NCBI RefSeq assembly: GCF_030929615.1
Contig: NZ_JAVFVU010000004.1
Span: forward strand, 124,001 to 188,000
Direction: 5' to 3'
DNA from: Dyadobacter sp. LHD-138
GTDB lineage: Bacteria > Bacteroidota > Bacteroidia > Cytophagales > Spirosomataceae
Length of the DNA: 64,000 nt
In this document: positions 17,625 through 27,768 of the stretch, piece by piece
How the letters are laid out: the number at the start of each line of letters is the position of its first letter
Numbering within the stretch: position 1 is the stretch's first letter
Position numbers and translations under genes: made by a program
Notes under the pieces: model-generated
What the model was told of the DNA's origin: nothing
The model's database searches: none
What the model saw: only the letters and a program-made list of their open reading frames with translations

Positions 17625-18581
17625 ATGACTAAAGTTACCGAATTTATTAGCCAGGCTCAGGGCAAGACGCTCTTTTCAATAGAAATTATACCTCCTGTTA
17701 AAGGTCAAAATATTAATGAATTATTAAATGGAATTGAACCTCTGATGGAGTTTAAGCCACCCTTTGTGGACGTGACCTACCATCGGGAGGAGTTAATCGA
17801 TATTAAGGGCCAGGGAGGATTGATCCAGCGTATTCCGGTGCGCAAGCGTCCGGGCACCGTGGGGATATGCGCCCGCTTAATGGAAAGATTTCGCGTAGAT
17901 GCCGTTCCGCACGTTATTTGTGGTGGTTTTACAAAGGATGAAACGGAGGATGTCTTGTTTGATCTCCATTATTTAGGCATCGATAATGTTTTGGTGCTTC
18001 GCGGTGATCCTGAAAAATCAGCGGGCGTATTCAAAGCTAAACTGGGCGGCCACACCTATGCTTCTGAACTGGTCACGCAGGTTGATAATATGAATAAAGG
18101 TATTTTGCTGCACGCCGAGACCGAGGCAGCACATACGGATTTTTGCATCGGTATTGCCGGTTATCCTGAGAAACATTTCGATGCGCCGGATCTGGACACT
18201 GACTTTACACATCTGAAAAGAAAAATAGATCTGGGCGCTAACTACATCGTGACACAGATGTTCTTTGACAACCAGAAATATTTCCGGTTTGTGGACAGAT
18301 GCCGTGCGGAAGGTATTACCGTACCGATTATTCCGGGCTTAAAACCTTTGGCAACCAAAAGACAACTGACGGTTTTGGCAGACATTTTTCATCTTGAATT
18401 TCCGGCAGAACTTGTCAGGGAAGCTGAAAAATGTGCGACCGACAAAGAAATAAGACAACTTGGCGTGGAATGGAGTATACAGCAATGCAAGGAATTGATA
18501 GCTTATGGCGTTCCAGTTCTGCATTTTTATACGATGGGTAAGTCGGATAATGTTGCGAAAATAGCCAAGGAAGTTTTTTAA
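17625..18581 (+). CDS. metF: Methylenetetrahydrofolate reductase
   Basis: A 318-residue flavoenzyme that reduces 5,10-methylene- to 5-methyl-tetrahydrofolate for methionine synthesis. The family blocks are present: FSIEIIPPVKGQN at the N terminus, FVDVTYHREE, GIDNVLVLRGDPEK (FAD/folate site), IGIAGYPEKH, GANYIVTQMFFDN and PIIPGLKPL. Length is close to the bacterial norm. It complements the metY-metX locus at 2-4 kb. The gene ends base-to-base against the convergent YbjQ gene. Confidence 0.96.
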   Translation: MTKVTEFISQAQGKTLFSIEIIPPVKGQNINELLNGIEPLMEFKPPFVDVTYHREELIDIKGQGGLIQRIPVRKRPGTVGICARLMERFRVDAVPHVICGGFTKDETEDVLFDLHYLGIDNVLVLRGDPEKSAGVFKAKLGGHTYASELVTQVDNMNKGILLHAETEAAHTDFCIGIAGYPEKHFDAPDLDTDFTHLKRKIDLGANYIVTQMFFDNQKYFRFVDRCRAEGITVPIIPGLKPLATKRQLTVLADIFHLEFPAELVREAEKCATDKEIRQLGVEWSIQQCKELIAYGVPVLHFYTMGKSDNVAKIAKEVF

Positions 18582-18902
18582 CTATTCAAGGCATACAGCA
18601 GTACCATTGGCGCTAACCATTAGCATTGAACCGTTACTGCCAATGGTTTCAAAATCCAGATCAACCCCGATGATGGCATGGGCTCCCAGGCGCTGGGCTT
18701 GTTCCATCATTTCGCGGAGTGCAATACTTTTGGCTTCGCGAAGGCTCTGTTCATAAGCCCCTGACCGTCCGCCAACTACATCCCGAATACCTGCGAGAAA
18801 GTCTTTGACGACGTTGGCACCGATGATGGCTTCCCCGTTGACCAGTCCGATATATTTGATTATTTTTTTGCCTTCGATGTTTGGAGTAGTAGTTACCAGC
18901 AT
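18582..18902 (-). CDS. YbjQ/UPF0145 heavy-metal-binding-domain protein
   Basis: A 106-residue member of the YbjQ (DUF74) family. It shows [22 protein letters not shown] at the start, a middle segment with [19 protein letters not shown] and the late [14 protein letters not shown]. Members form pentameric beta-rich rings; their function is not settled. The stop codon directly abuts the metF stop on the other strand. Confidence 0.88.
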   Translation of the reverse strand: MLVTTTPNIEGKKIIKYIGLVNGEAIIGANVVKDFLAGIRDVVGGRSGAYEQSLREAKSIALREMMEQAQRLGAHAIIGVDLDFETIGSNGSMLMVSANGTAVCLE

Positions 18903-19065
18903 ATAAATCTTGACAGTTAAATAGAAAGGATGTTAAGTTAATAACGTTACGGGGCACAATTTACAGTATTTTCGTGTCGGGACAGCATAATTACTATTTT
19001 AACGGTCAAAGGTTGGTGTAGCCAGCTTGCTGACATTTTGAGTGGCTATTTAAATTAAACATTTT

Positions 19066-19641
19066 ATGACCAACACAAAAGATTCGATCAATCACATTAT
19101 TCGTTCGCGGCGCAGTATTTTTCCGCCAAGTTATATTGAAAAGGAAATCCCGCGTGAAATTATCGATACAATTCTTGAAAACGCCAATTTTGCTCCAACA
19201 CATAAATTGACGGAACCCTGGCGTTTCACTGTTTTTACGGGCAAGGGGCTTGAAAAACTAGGAGATTATATGGCAGAAGCTTACAAAGCCAACTCCAGCC
19301 CAGAAACCTTTTCTCAGGCAAAATACGACGGCACCCGGGCAAAATCATTAAAGTCAGCCGCTGTTATTGCCATTGTTGTTGAACTCCACGAAGAAAAAAT
19401 CCCTGAATGGGAAGAAGTTGCAGCAACCGCCTGTGCGGTGCAAAATATGTGGTTAACGGCCACGGCAAACGGTATTGGTGCTTATTGGAGCAGTCCGAAC
19501 GTAACCGAATCTTTAAGAGCGTTTTTGGGGTTAAAGGAAAACCAGAAATGTGTCGGGTTCTTTTACATGGGTTACCATAATCTTGGCGAAATGCCGGCCC
19601 GCCGGACGCCTATCGAAGACAAGGTTACCTGGGTTGATTAA
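19066..19641 (+). CDS. Nitroreductase-family flavoprotein (YdjA-like)
   Basis: A 191-residue FMN-dependent oxidoreductase. Typical motifs: HIIRSRRSIFPPSY (phosphate-binding RxSxR variant), ENANFAPTHKLTEPWRF and NGIGAYWSSPNV followed by the C-terminal GYHNLGEMPARR. The short length fits the YdjA subgroup, which has a small active site and unknown substrate. A perfect terminator follows. Confidence 0.87.
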   Translation: MTNTKDSINHIIRSRRSIFPPSYIEKEIPREIIDTILENANFAPTHKLTEPWRFTVFTGKGLEKLGDYMAEAYKANSSPETFSQAKYDGTRAKSLKSAAVIAIVVELHEEKIPEWEEVAATACAVQNMWLTATANGIGAYWSSPNVTESLRAFLGLKENQKCVGFFYMGYHNLGEMPARRTPIEDKVTWVD

Positions 19642-19660
19642 CGGCCAGTCTTTTATAGCC

Positions 19661-19694
19661 AGCAGGCATGGGGATTTGCTCCATGCCTGCTTTT
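19661..19694 (+). terminator. Intrinsic terminator after the nitroreductase gene
   Basis: A perfect 11-bp stem (AGCAGGCATGG / CCATGCCTGCT, 9-base loop) followed by TTTT. It overlaps an upstream in-frame ATG of the ABC gene (19668), which argues for the later start at 19737. Confidence 0.85.
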
Positions 19695-19736
19695 AAAACT
19701 TTATCTTTAATACAACCGCCCCATATTATCGTGTCC

Positions 19737-20702
19737 ATGACTGTCCTTCGCGTAGCATCTGTTTCCAAAAAATTCGATACAAAAACCGTTTTAAAAGATA
19801 TTTCTCTTGCACTGAATCCGGGAGAATGGCTTGGGATTTTGGGCGAAAGTGGTTCAGGCAAGAGTACCTTATTGCGTATTCTGGGCAGATTTGTGGACGC
19901 TGACGAAGGCGATGTATATTTTCAGGAGGAACCCGTTCCTTCTGTACGCGGAGAACTTATCCCGGGACATAATTCGATTAAGCTAATTCACCAGGAATTC
20001 GAGCTTTTTCCGAACCAGACGGTCGAAGAAAATATTTCCTATTCATTGCGTTTTTATGAATTGGAATACAGAAAGCAAAAAGTAGAGGAATTACTGACGA
20101 TAACAGGACTGATCCATATCAGAAATCAAAAGGCGAAACTGTTATCCGGCGGAGAAAAACAGCGTACAGCCATTGCCAGGTCGCTTGCCGAGCAACCGGA
20201 TGTTTTGCTGCTGGATGAACCGTTTGCCCATTTGGACAACAGAAATCGCAGGATACTGGCCGAAGCCATAGAGCAGATGCGGCAGGAACAGCAGATGGCC
20301 TGTATGTTTGTAACCCACGAAGCGGCCGATGCGCTGGCCTGGTCTGACCGGATTGCCGTGCTGCGGGAGGGTGCAATTATTCAGATTGGAACGCCGCAGG
20401 AAGTCTATAACAAACCCGTTAACAGCTATGTAGCAGAACTGACTGGCGATATTAACTGGCTAAATACCGAAGGTGAATCAAAAAAATCTTTTATCCGGCC
20501 AGAGAAAATAAAACGAACCAAATATCCTGAAAAAAGTAAATGGACAGGTATCGTTGAGGCGATCCGTTTCCATGGCAATCATTGGGAGATCCGGTGCACC
20601 AATGAAAATGGTTTGCTGGTATTTTACAGAAACAGAAAAGATATCGAGGTTAATGACCTGGTTTATCTGACTTATGCTGAAAAGGATGTGATGACTTTAT
20701 GA
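19737..20702 (+). CDS. ABC transporter ATP-binding protein without a permease nearby
   Basis: A 321-residue ABC ATPase. Walker A is GESGSGKSTL, the Q-loop region is IKLIHQEFELFPNQT, the signature is LLSGGEKQRTAIARSL and Walker B is VLLLDEPFAHLD, with the switch histidine in FVTHEAAD. The extra C-terminal ~90 residues (from about FIRPEKIKRTKYPEK) look like a TOBE-type domain, as in PotA/CysA/FbpC importers. No permease or binding protein is encoded beside it, so its partner must lie elsewhere. Start chosen at the ATG at 19737 (MTVLRVASVSKKF) since upstream codons overlap a terminator. Confidence 0.85.
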   Translation: MTVLRVASVSKKFDTKTVLKDISLALNPGEWLGILGESGSGKSTLLRILGRFVDADEGDVYFQEEPVPSVRGELIPGHNSIKLIHQEFELFPNQTVEENISYSLRFYELEYRKQKVEELLTITGLIHIRNQKAKLLSGGEKQRTAIARSLAEQPDVLLLDEPFAHLDNRNRRILAEAIEQMRQEQQMACMFVTHEAADALAWSDRIAVLREGAIIQIGTPQEVYNKPVNSYVAELTGDINWLNTEGESKKSFIRPEKIKRTKYPEKSKWTGIVEAIRFHGNHWEIRCTNENGLLVFYRNRKDIEVNDLVYLTYAEKDVMTL

Positions 20703-20793
20703 TGACGTTCTTTTGGTAAATGAACCCTTAGAGGATTCCGTCTATCTGATTCTCATCCTAATCTATGAAGAACGACGACTCTGTTCGATCTTG

Positions 20794-20865
20794 TCATTCT
20801 GGATCAATGACTTTATTCCCAAGACCCACTAATAAAAACGCTATTGAAGTTATAAATTTTTTCAT
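20794..20865 (-). pseudogene. Possible remnant of a secreted-protein gene
   Basis: On the minus strand the start codon at 20865 opens a typical export signal (MKKFITSIAFLLVGLG) that runs into a stop after 23 codons. It sits just 15 bases downstream of the small lipoprotein gene, as though a second envelope gene had been deleted. Short and uncertain. Confidence 0.3.
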
Positions 20866-20880
20866 ATACTTTGGTTTTGA

Positions 20881-21249
20881 TTAGTTCCACATATTTGTAC
20901 CATAAAGAATGGATACATTTATACGCGTTCTCCTAAATTTATTGAATGCAATAGGGTCATTCAGTTGTAGTCTTTCTCCATCACAATAATATTGATGCTG
21001 ATTCGTGGAACTAAATAGACCACTCTGTACTTCAATTACTTGCCTGTTGTTGTAGTTATATAATATGATTCCGTTTGTTCCAGGCCCCCCGATAAATTGT
21101 TTAAATTGACGGTTAAGCCATTTTAAATTTTTTATTGGGTCTTTGATACCACAAACAATATTTTCACCTTGCTTGGTAGGACTATCGTCGGAACAAGAAA
21201 GCAATATGCTTGTGACGAGTAAAATAAAAATTTGGAACAGTGATTTCAT
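20881..21249 (-). CDS. Small lipoprotein, function unknown
   Basis: A 122-residue protein with a lipoprotein signal (MKSLFQIFILLVTSILLSC, lipid cysteine at residue 19). The mature part begins SDDSPTKQGENIVCG and contains an aromatic, basic stretch (LKWLNRQFKQFIGG) and several predicted beta strands (IILYNYNNRQVIEVQ). I do not recognise the family by name; similar short lipoproteins of the KDPIKNL-W-L type seem common in Cytophagales. Probably anchored to the envelope and transcribed alone. Confidence 0.65.
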   Translation of the reverse strand: MKSLFQIFILLVTSILLSCSDDSPTKQGENIVCGIKDPIKNLKWLNRQFKQFIGGPGTNGIILYNYNNRQVIEVQSGLFSSTNQHQYYCDGERLQLNDPIAFNKFRRTRINVSILYGTNMWN

Positions 21250-21474
21250 AGAGATTACTTTTTAATGCTGATATAATTAGACACATCAGTAAGTAAAAAG
21301 GTTGTAACTATTTCTGTATTTTTTATGAATATTTTTTAATGTTTCAATTGGATTTGAAAGAGCCTAGCATAACCAGTAGGTATTAAAAAAAAACAAACTT
21401 GACGGTATCCCGTAGATAAAGAGCGTAGTGAGCCATTCTTTGTTCATGGCCGAAAAGAACCTTACGATCAGCGC

Positions 21475-23988
21475 TTACAGACTGAACCAGAACGAAATCT
21501 TCACCGCAAACGGGGTAACGTTCGGGTTGTTTTTGTAAGTGAGCCGGTGGATGGCATCAACCCGGCCGAATTTGAAAATGTTGTCAATACCGTACCCAAG
21601 TTCAAGGTAAGGTGCATTGCCAAGCTCGCTAAATGTTTGAATGGGATTTCCCTGCGCGTCTACGGTCGAAGCCAGTGACATATTGGCCTTGCTAACCTGT
21701 CCGTAAAATACCTTTCCGGTCGCCAGAAGTCTCCATTTTAATTTACGGACAGCAGGAATACGGTTCAGGATAAAACCCTCATCATTATGCTCCACACGAA
21801 GTGTTACGTAACGGTCGCTGATAAATTCGAAATATTTCATCAGGTTAAAGGCATTGTCCACATAGAACAGGGACTCATTCCCCAAAGGATTATAAAGTAG
21901 GGTATAAGGGATCGTGGACGGAATATAACCTAATGTCAGGTTGTAATAAGTACGCCCGAAAACCCCGGCTCTGAACGTTTGTTTTATATTCATTGCAAAC
22001 TTATGGTACTGGAAATCCCCCTGAAGGAAATTTTTCATCCCCATGGTGTACCGGAACGTAAATGCCGGCGAATTTCCAGTTCCCATGCTGATCCGCTCAT
22101 TATCATTTTGCAGGAATGTTTCATTTCTGGCGATACGGACTTCGGCATTAAGCTCGGTGATCTCATAGGTATTTCGCAACGGTGATTCTGCACCCAGTTG
22201 CGGTTTTTCGCGGTATGCAAAATCAAAAAGCGGCTTAAAATCACGGTGACGCAGCTGAACGCTGGCCGTCAGACCTTTCACCAGTTCTCTTTTAACATAG
22301 GCCGAAAAATCTTCCTGCCAGTAAGGTCTTCTGAACTGTCCAAATCGTGAAAAGGCGCCGAAAATAGTATTGGTGCCAATATTTTCAGCGGAAACGCCTA
22401 AGCGTTCCAGATCTTTAGAGTAAGAAATTCCAGCCATTGTCCAGGGCTTTCTGGAAAATATATAGTCTAGCCCGGCACCATATTTGAATTTCTCGTCACG
22501 AAAACCATAAGCACCATAACCGCTTAAAATCCATTTTTTGCTAAAACCGGGATCTGTTTTAAAACCAAGTCTCAGGCGGTTTCCTTCCACCGTATTATTG
22601 GCATACAAAAAGAGATAGGGGCCAATGTCAATGTTCCATTTATCTATTTTCTTATAGCCGTTTACAAAAATGTTGAGTATCTCCGTATAGGTTTTTACCA
22701 CGGGCAATACTTTCAAAGAATCCACAAGCTGAAAACTCAGGAGTTCTGATTTGGTCAGCGACTCGGGTCGGCTTTTGAGCCAGAAAGTTGAGTCATGATC
22801 CATGTAGTCTTCTTTCAGCTCAATGGCGGTATCAAAAAATTTACTGCCTCTTGGCGTATTGATTTTGTATTTTGAGTTGGATGAGTAAAATTTAAGCAGC
22901 AATCCGGCAGTTTGTTTTGTCGGTTCGTCCACATCAATCAATACCCGTGTTTTTGTGGGAACCCAGGTTTTATCATCTTCAAAAAGGTCGTATGAGGTCT
23001 GGATCTTGATTTTTTCAATGAAATTCAGGTTGGCTTTTTTCCCAACACTGGCATCCATTTGGGTTAGTGCATAATTATTACCGTCAATCCAGAAGGAACC
23101 GCTGAATGCGAGATCCTGTTCCTGACGCGGTTCAAAATCAATCTTGTAATCATATTTCGTACCGTTCGGGATGCTGTCGGCCAGGTAATAATCGTAGTAT
23201 AATTTCCAGCTATCCGAAATCGGGGAGATAAAATCCTTTTCGAGAACATTAAGCCAGTTATTGTAAAAGTTATACTGCTGAAACGAGGACCCTACAATTT
23301 GGGAGACAAAGCTGCCGTCGGTTAAGCCAACACCGGAAACTTTTGTTTTGTTAATGATTTCCTTTTTCTTCTTCGGATCTTTCTGGAAATAAACACTGGA
23401 GACCGATTCAGAAATAAAAATCGGGATGATCGTTTGCCCGTCTTCGCCTTTTACCTCGTCATATTTTTCAACAACGTGCGTCATTTTCTTTACAGCCCGA
23501 CGGTTTCTGAATTTCTCAGAAAGGTTATCAATATCAATCTGGATCTTGTTATAACTTTCATATTCATAAGCCGACAGGTTTTCAGCGTTATTGGCCTTCC
23601 TGTTTTCAACAATCTTGCGCATAATGCGCCATGCGGGGTTTTCACCGGCAAATATTTTAACTTCTCTTAGCTGCAACGCACCTGGTGTAAGCTGGACGTC
23701 GATGGTTTGCTCGGCCACGTTGGGGACAATTGCCTTGCTTTTGGTTCCATAACCAACATAGGTGATCAAAATGGAGTCGGCCGGAGGCGTGAAAACGATC
23801 TGGTAAAAACCATCGAAATTGGTGGTTGCGCCGGATAGAGAGGCTTTCACTGCCACATTTGCAAAAGGTACCGGGTCACCTGTTGTGGCGTCGGTAATTC
23901 TTCCCTTGATTGTATAAGTGGTTTGTGCGAAAGATCGGGCTGATATTAATACCGCTAGAAAAACAAGTAAACATCTAATTATCTTCAT
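21475..23988 (-). CDS. DUF5686 / carboxypeptidase-regulatory-like outer-membrane protein
   Basis: An 837-residue exported protein. It has a signal peptide (MKIIRCLLVFLAVLISARSFAQ), then a carboxypeptidase-D regulatory-like beta-sandwich (TYTIKGRITDATTGDPVPFANV through VGYGTKS), then the DUF5686 region beginning near LREVKIFAGENPAWRIMRKI, and a C-terminal half rich in alternating aromatic strands typical of an outer-membrane barrel, ending in F-W-F-S-L. Function is unknown; relatives occur singly throughout Bacteroidota. It begins 37 bases after the SanA-like gene on the same strand, so the two are likely co-transcribed. Confidence 0.85.
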   Translation of the reverse strand: MKIIRCLLVFLAVLISARSFAQTTYTIKGRITDATTGDPVPFANVAVKASLSGATTNFDGFYQIVFTPPADSILITYVGYGTKSKAIVPNVAEQTIDVQLTPGALQLREVKIFAGENPAWRIMRKIVENRKANNAENLSAYEYESYNKIQIDIDNLSEKFRNRRAVKKMTHVVEKYDEVKGEDGQTIIPIFISESVSSVYFQKDPKKKKEIINKTKVSGVGLTDGSFVSQIVGSSFQQYNFYNNWLNVLEKDFISPISDSWKLYYDYYLADSIPNGTKYDYKIDFEPRQEQDLAFSGSFWIDGNNYALTQMDASVGKKANLNFIEKIKIQTSYDLFEDDKTWVPTKTRVLIDVDEPTKQTAGLLLKFYSSNSKYKINTPRGSKFFDTAIELKEDYMDHDSTFWLKSRPESLTKSELLSFQLVDSLKVLPVVKTYTEILNIFVNGYKKIDKWNIDIGPYLFLYANNTVEGNRLRLGFKTDPGFSKKWILSGYGAYGFRDEKFKYGAGLDYIFSRKPWTMAGISYSKDLERLGVSAENIGTNTIFGAFSRFGQFRRPYWQEDFSAYVKRELVKGLTASVQLRHRDFKPLFDFAYREKPQLGAESPLRNTYEITELNAEVRIARNETFLQNDNERISMGTGNSPAFTFRYTMGMKNFLQGDFQYHKFAMNIKQTFRAGVFGRTYYNLTLGYIPSTIPYTLLYNPLGNESLFYVDNAFNLMKYFEFISDRYVTLRVEHNDEGFILNRIPAVRKLKWRLLATGKVFYGQVSKANMSLASTVDAQGNPIQTFSELGNAPYLELGYGIDNIFKFGRVDAIHRLTYKNNPNVTPFAVKISFWFSL

Positions 23989-24025
23989 ATTAATATCTCG
24001 TGTGAGTAAAGTCGTTATTTTTCAA

Positions 24026-24673
24026 TCAGGCTCCCTTTTTCTTTTTGATCTCTACATTAGACGTAATATCTGCTTTAGGTCTCAAAAAATGTACATCCAG
24101 TACTGCTTTTGGCCGGGCAAGATACTCCCGGATCAACGTCCGTATGGAATAACCGTCGGGAACGTCCTGCGCGGCAAAGGATATGGCGTTGATACCCTCA
24201 TTATGCGCAATGTATAACGCTCTTGCATTGTGGAAATTTTGGGAAATAACCGTGAAATTATCCTGATTAAAAACCTCTTTACACCGTACGACCGAATCAA
24301 AGGTGCGGAACCCGGCATAATCAAGGGTCATCACATTTTCAGGAATTCCCAGATTCAGCAGGGCCCGTTGCATATCCAGCGGCTCGTTATAATATTCGGA
24401 ATCATTGTTTCCGCTCAGGATAATGTATTTGATCTTACCTTCCTTGAAAAGTCGTGCCGTGGCCTCCATCCGGTATTTGAAAAAAAGATTTTCTTTTCCT
24501 TTTTCCGTATTTCGGCTGGTACCCAATACCAGTGCCACATCATTGGAAGGTAGGTTTTTAATTGAAAAATAGTTATACTGTTTGGTGCAGTAAACCACCC
24601 AGAAATTGCACAGCAAGATGAAAACCAGGCTGGCAAAAAGTAGGGCAATAACTATTTTTATCAATTTTTTCAC
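24026..24673 (-). CDS. SanA/YdcF-like (DUF218) membrane protein
   Basis: A 215-residue protein with one N-terminal membrane segment (residues ~5-28) and a DUF218 domain: DVALVLGTSRNTEKG, then KYIILSGNND and the later TFDSVVRCKEVF and QNFHNARALYIA. SanA homologues in enterobacteria affect envelope permeability to vancomycin. The C terminus ends in KKKKG. It lies directly upstream of the DUF5686 outer-membrane gene, which fits an envelope role. Confidence 0.82.
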   Translation of the reverse strand: MKKLIKIVIALLFASLVFILLCNFWVVYCTKQYNYFSIKNLPSNDVALVLGTSRNTEKGKENLFFKYRMEATARLFKEGKIKYIILSGNNDSEYYNEPLDMQRALLNLGIPENVMTLDYAGFRTFDSVVRCKEVFNQDNFTVISQNFHNARALYIAHNEGINAISFAAQDVPDGYSIRTLIREYLARPKAVLDVHFLRPKADITSNVEIKKKKGA

Positions 24674-24800
24674 GTGCCTCCTTAAAGTTAGCCTCTAAGT
24701 TGATGTAAATAATTCGAGGGTCTTTCAATAGCATAACAGTTTGTTCCTGTTTTTCAATACGCGCAAAGTAATGTATTTTGTTGCTGGCGTCTGAAAAAAG

Positions 24801-24836
24801 GTTTTAATAGAAAGTAATTTTACTTTCTATTAAAAC
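24801..24836 (-). terminator. Terminator overlapping the end of parC
   Basis: A perfect 16-bp stem (arms start GTTTTAATAGAAAGTA) with a 4-base loop. It includes the parC stop codon (24830-24832), so the ribosome must clear the stem before it can fold. Confidence 0.75.
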
Positions 24837-27592
24837 AAACCAAGTTGTGATTTTCCGGAATCAGTACTTTTTTTTGCCTTTTTTTTCGGTTTCACAGGAT
24901 CTATATTTTCTTCATCCATTGACGCGCTTTCCTCGTCAATAATATCTGCGTCGTCGGTTACATTTTCAGCGGATTCGGTGGTTTCTACGGTAACAGGTTC
25001 GTTATCCGCTCCATTATCCGTTTCAGTTCCCGGCTCTTCGCTGTCGTCAGAAATTTCTTCCACTTCTTCCGGTTTCTCCTCCTCAGGTGGTTCCGGCAGA
25101 GATTCCAGCCAGCGAATATCTTTGAATTTATCGATAGCCAGCTTGTAACCCATTGCTTTCCAGCCGCGGATATCAATTAGATCCTCCACAACAAATTCTT
25201 CATGCAGCTGATCCCTTTTTTCATTTTTAGCATGAACAATTTCAAAACGCGGACGTTTATCGGTCGATGCCAGGATCAGTTTACTATTTTTCGAATCACT
25301 GATAAAGACAAATTTCTTATCCAGTGAAGAAGTTTCAATTGTGAACCGCTTTATAAAATGCTGTTTTTGCCCTCCGTCATAATAAAGTGCCGTGATCGGA
25401 AGTTTTGAATCAAATTTCCTTACGAGCAATACTTCATTGGAAACATAATGGTTCGTCAGATCAAAATTGGTAAGCTCGTACGATCCATCTTTATAAATGA
25501 CCAGAATATTGTCGGACGGGCCGAAATTACCAAGGTATTCTCCGCGTTCGTCGCGGTTCAGACGTCCGATAATCGGATCAAACCACATTTCCACGCCGCC
25601 GAGCGTTGACCGGCCGGCTTGTTTCATGGTCAGTTTTCTTACCGTATATTTTGTCAGGATGTTACCCATCGCACTTCTGTTCTTGATCAGAAGATCCGCA
25701 AAATTGAAATCAAACTGCTTCACTTTTGCCTTGCTCTGGGCGTTCAGGTTCACGGTGATAATTTCCGCTTCACCGTTTTCATTGGCTGTGAAATAAGTAA
25801 TTTTCGACTTTGGCGTACCTTGTGTCAAATCATACTCACGATCCCGTGTCACAGCGGTAACCTGGAATCTTTTGATATAAGACACACCGGTTTTGCCTTC
25901 GAGATAAACGAGGTTATACACCTTGCGTTCGTCATTTTTTACAAAAACGGCGCAGTAAATAATATCTTTTCCGACAAAAACCTTATCCTGAACTTTGGTA
26001 ACCAGACAGCGCCCGTCACTCCTGAAAACGATAATGTCATCAATGTCCGAGCAGTCCATTACATATTCATCCTTTTTAAGCCCTGAGCCGATAAAACCTT
26101 CGGCGCGGTTGACATAAAGTTTCTGGTTGTTGGCTGCTACGATATTGGCAGAAATTTGGTTAAATGCTCTGATTTCCGTTCTTCTTTCTCTTCCTTTTCC
26201 GTATTTTTTCAACAGATCTTTGAAGTAATCGATGGCGAAACGGGTAATGTTGGCGAGGTTATCTTCTGTTTCTGCCAGTTCCTCCTGCCATTTACGCATC
26301 AGTTCATCGGCCTTGTAACCGTCATATTTTGAAATACGTTTGATACGGATTTCAGTCAGTTCCAGAATATCATCATCATTGATCGCTCTGTAAAACTGCG
26401 GCTTGTAAGGTTCAAGTCCTTTGTCGATGGTGCGGATAACGGCCTCAAAAGTCTCACATTCCTCGATATCCCGGTAAATCCGGTTTTCGATAAATATCTT
26501 TTCAAGAGAACCGTATAGGATTTTTTCAAGCAAAGCCAGCCTTCTGATTTCCAGTTCACGTTTCAGTAAATGGACAGTCTGCTGGGTATTGTATCTCAAA
26601 ATGTCGGTTACACCAACAAAATGGGGCTTGTCTTCAATAATAACGCAGGCATTCGGAGAAATCGAAACTTCACATTCCGTAAATGCGTAAAGTGCATCGA
26701 TGGTAATGTCCGGCGAAACGCCCGGCGCCAGGTGAACCTGTATTTCTACGTCGGCCGCGGTATTGTCAATTACCTTTTTGATTTTGATCTTTCCGCCGTC
26801 ATTGGCCTTAATGATCGAATCAATTAGCGAAGAAGTGGTGGTACCGAAAGGAATATCCCGGATCACCAGCATCTTTTTATCTTCTTCCTCAATTTTCGCC
26901 CTTACACGAACCTTTCCACTGCGGTGCCCGTCACCATAGTTAGATACGTCGATTTGCCCTCCCGTAAGGAAATCGGGGTAAATGACAACTTCTTTACCTT
27001 GCAGAATATTGATCGATGCGTCGATCAGCTCGCAAAAGTTATGCGGCAATATTTTTGTCGAAAGCCCGACCGCAATACCTTCAACACCCAGCGATAACAA
27101 AAGCGGGAACTTAACGGGAAGCGTTACCGGTTCACGTTTCCTCCCGTCATAGGACAGCTGCCACTCGGTGGTATCGTTGTTAAATACAATTTCTTTGGAA
27201 AATTTCGAAAGCCGAACCTCAATGTACCGGGCAGCCGCAGCACGGTCGCCGGTGCGCAGATCGCCCCAGTTACCCTGTGTGTCAAAAAGGAGTTCTTTTT
27301 GTCCAAGGTTAACGATGGCATCATTAATAGAGGCATCACCGTGCGGGTGATACTGCATGGTTGAACCGATGACATTGGCAACTTTGTTAAAGCGGCCGTC
27401 ATCCATTTCGTTCAAAGCATGCATAATCCTGCGCTGAACAGGTTTTAAACCGTCCTCAATGGCCGGTACGGCCCGTTCCAGAATTACATAGGAGGCATAA
27501 TCAAGAAACCAACTTTCGTAAAGGCCCGATACGGGTAATTGACTGTGTAATTCGCTATCTTCTACGTTAGGCGTAGCTCCGTTTTCGTCCAT
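24830..27592 (-). CDS. parC: DNA topoisomerase IV subunit A
   Basis: A 920-residue type IIA topoisomerase A subunit, which cleaves and rejoins DNA during chromosome decatenation. The active-site tyrosine is Tyr123 in AAARYIEVRLSKF. The quinolone region reads YHPHGDASINDAIV, with Ala at the position of E. coli GyrA Ser83 and Asp at that of Asp87. The C-terminal domain is divergent and lacks a clear GyrA box, favouring topoisomerase IV over gyrase. The last ~100 residues are highly acidic and end in a lysine-rich stretch with KPKKKAKK before the end. No parE lies in the window. A Nudix gene lies 176 bases upstream on the same strand. Confidence 0.92.
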   Translation of the reverse strand: MDENGATPNVEDSELHSQLPVSGLYESWFLDYASYVILERAVPAIEDGLKPVQRRIMHALNEMDDGRFNKVANVIGSTMQYHPHGDASINDAIVNLGQKELLFDTQGNWGDLRTGDRAAAARYIEVRLSKFSKEIVFNNDTTEWQLSYDGRKREPVTLPVKFPLLLSLGVEGIAVGLSTKILPHNFCELIDASINILQGKEVVIYPDFLTGGQIDVSNYGDGHRSGKVRVRAKIEEEDKKMLVIRDIPFGTTTSSLIDSIIKANDGGKIKIKKVIDNTAADVEIQVHLAPGVSPDITIDALYAFTECEVSISPNACVIIEDKPHFVGVTDILRYNTQQTVHLLKRELEIRRLALLEKILYGSLEKIFIENRIYRDIEECETFEAVIRTIDKGLEPYKPQFYRAINDDDILELTEIRIKRISKYDGYKADELMRKWQEELAETEDNLANITRFAIDYFKDLLKKYGKGRERRTEIRAFNQISANIVAANNQKLYVNRAEGFIGSGLKKDEYVMDCSDIDDIIVFRSDGRCLVTKVQDKVFVGKDIIYCAVFVKNDERKVYNLVYLEGKTGVSYIKRFQVTAVTRDREYDLTQGTPKSKITYFTANENGEAEIITVNLNAQSKAKVKQFDFNFADLLIKNRSAMGNILTKYTVRKLTMKQAGRSTLGGVEMWFDPIIGRLNRDERGEYLGNFGPSDNILVIYKDGSYELTNFDLTNHYVSNEVLLVRKFDSKLPITALYYDGGQKQHFIKRFTIETSSLDKKFVFISDSKNSKLILASTDKRPRFEIVHAKNEKRDQLHEEFVVEDLIDIRGWKAMGYKLAIDKFKDIRWLESLPEPPEEEKPEEVEEISDDSEEPGTETDNGADNEPVTVETTESAENVTDDADIIDEESASMDEENIDPVKPKKKAKKSTDSGKSQLGLF

Positions 27593-27768
27593 AAATTGAG
27601 GCGGAAACTAAGGGTTTAAATGCTGTAAAATTTTTGTAAGATCACGCTCTTATCGGTTTTCCGCACATGGATAATCGATTTTGTCAGGATTAAAATGCAC
27701 GAACAACGCCGGGAGGCTGGGATGAAAATACTCGCTAATATATGAAAAAAAGAGATTGTTTCCCAGTT

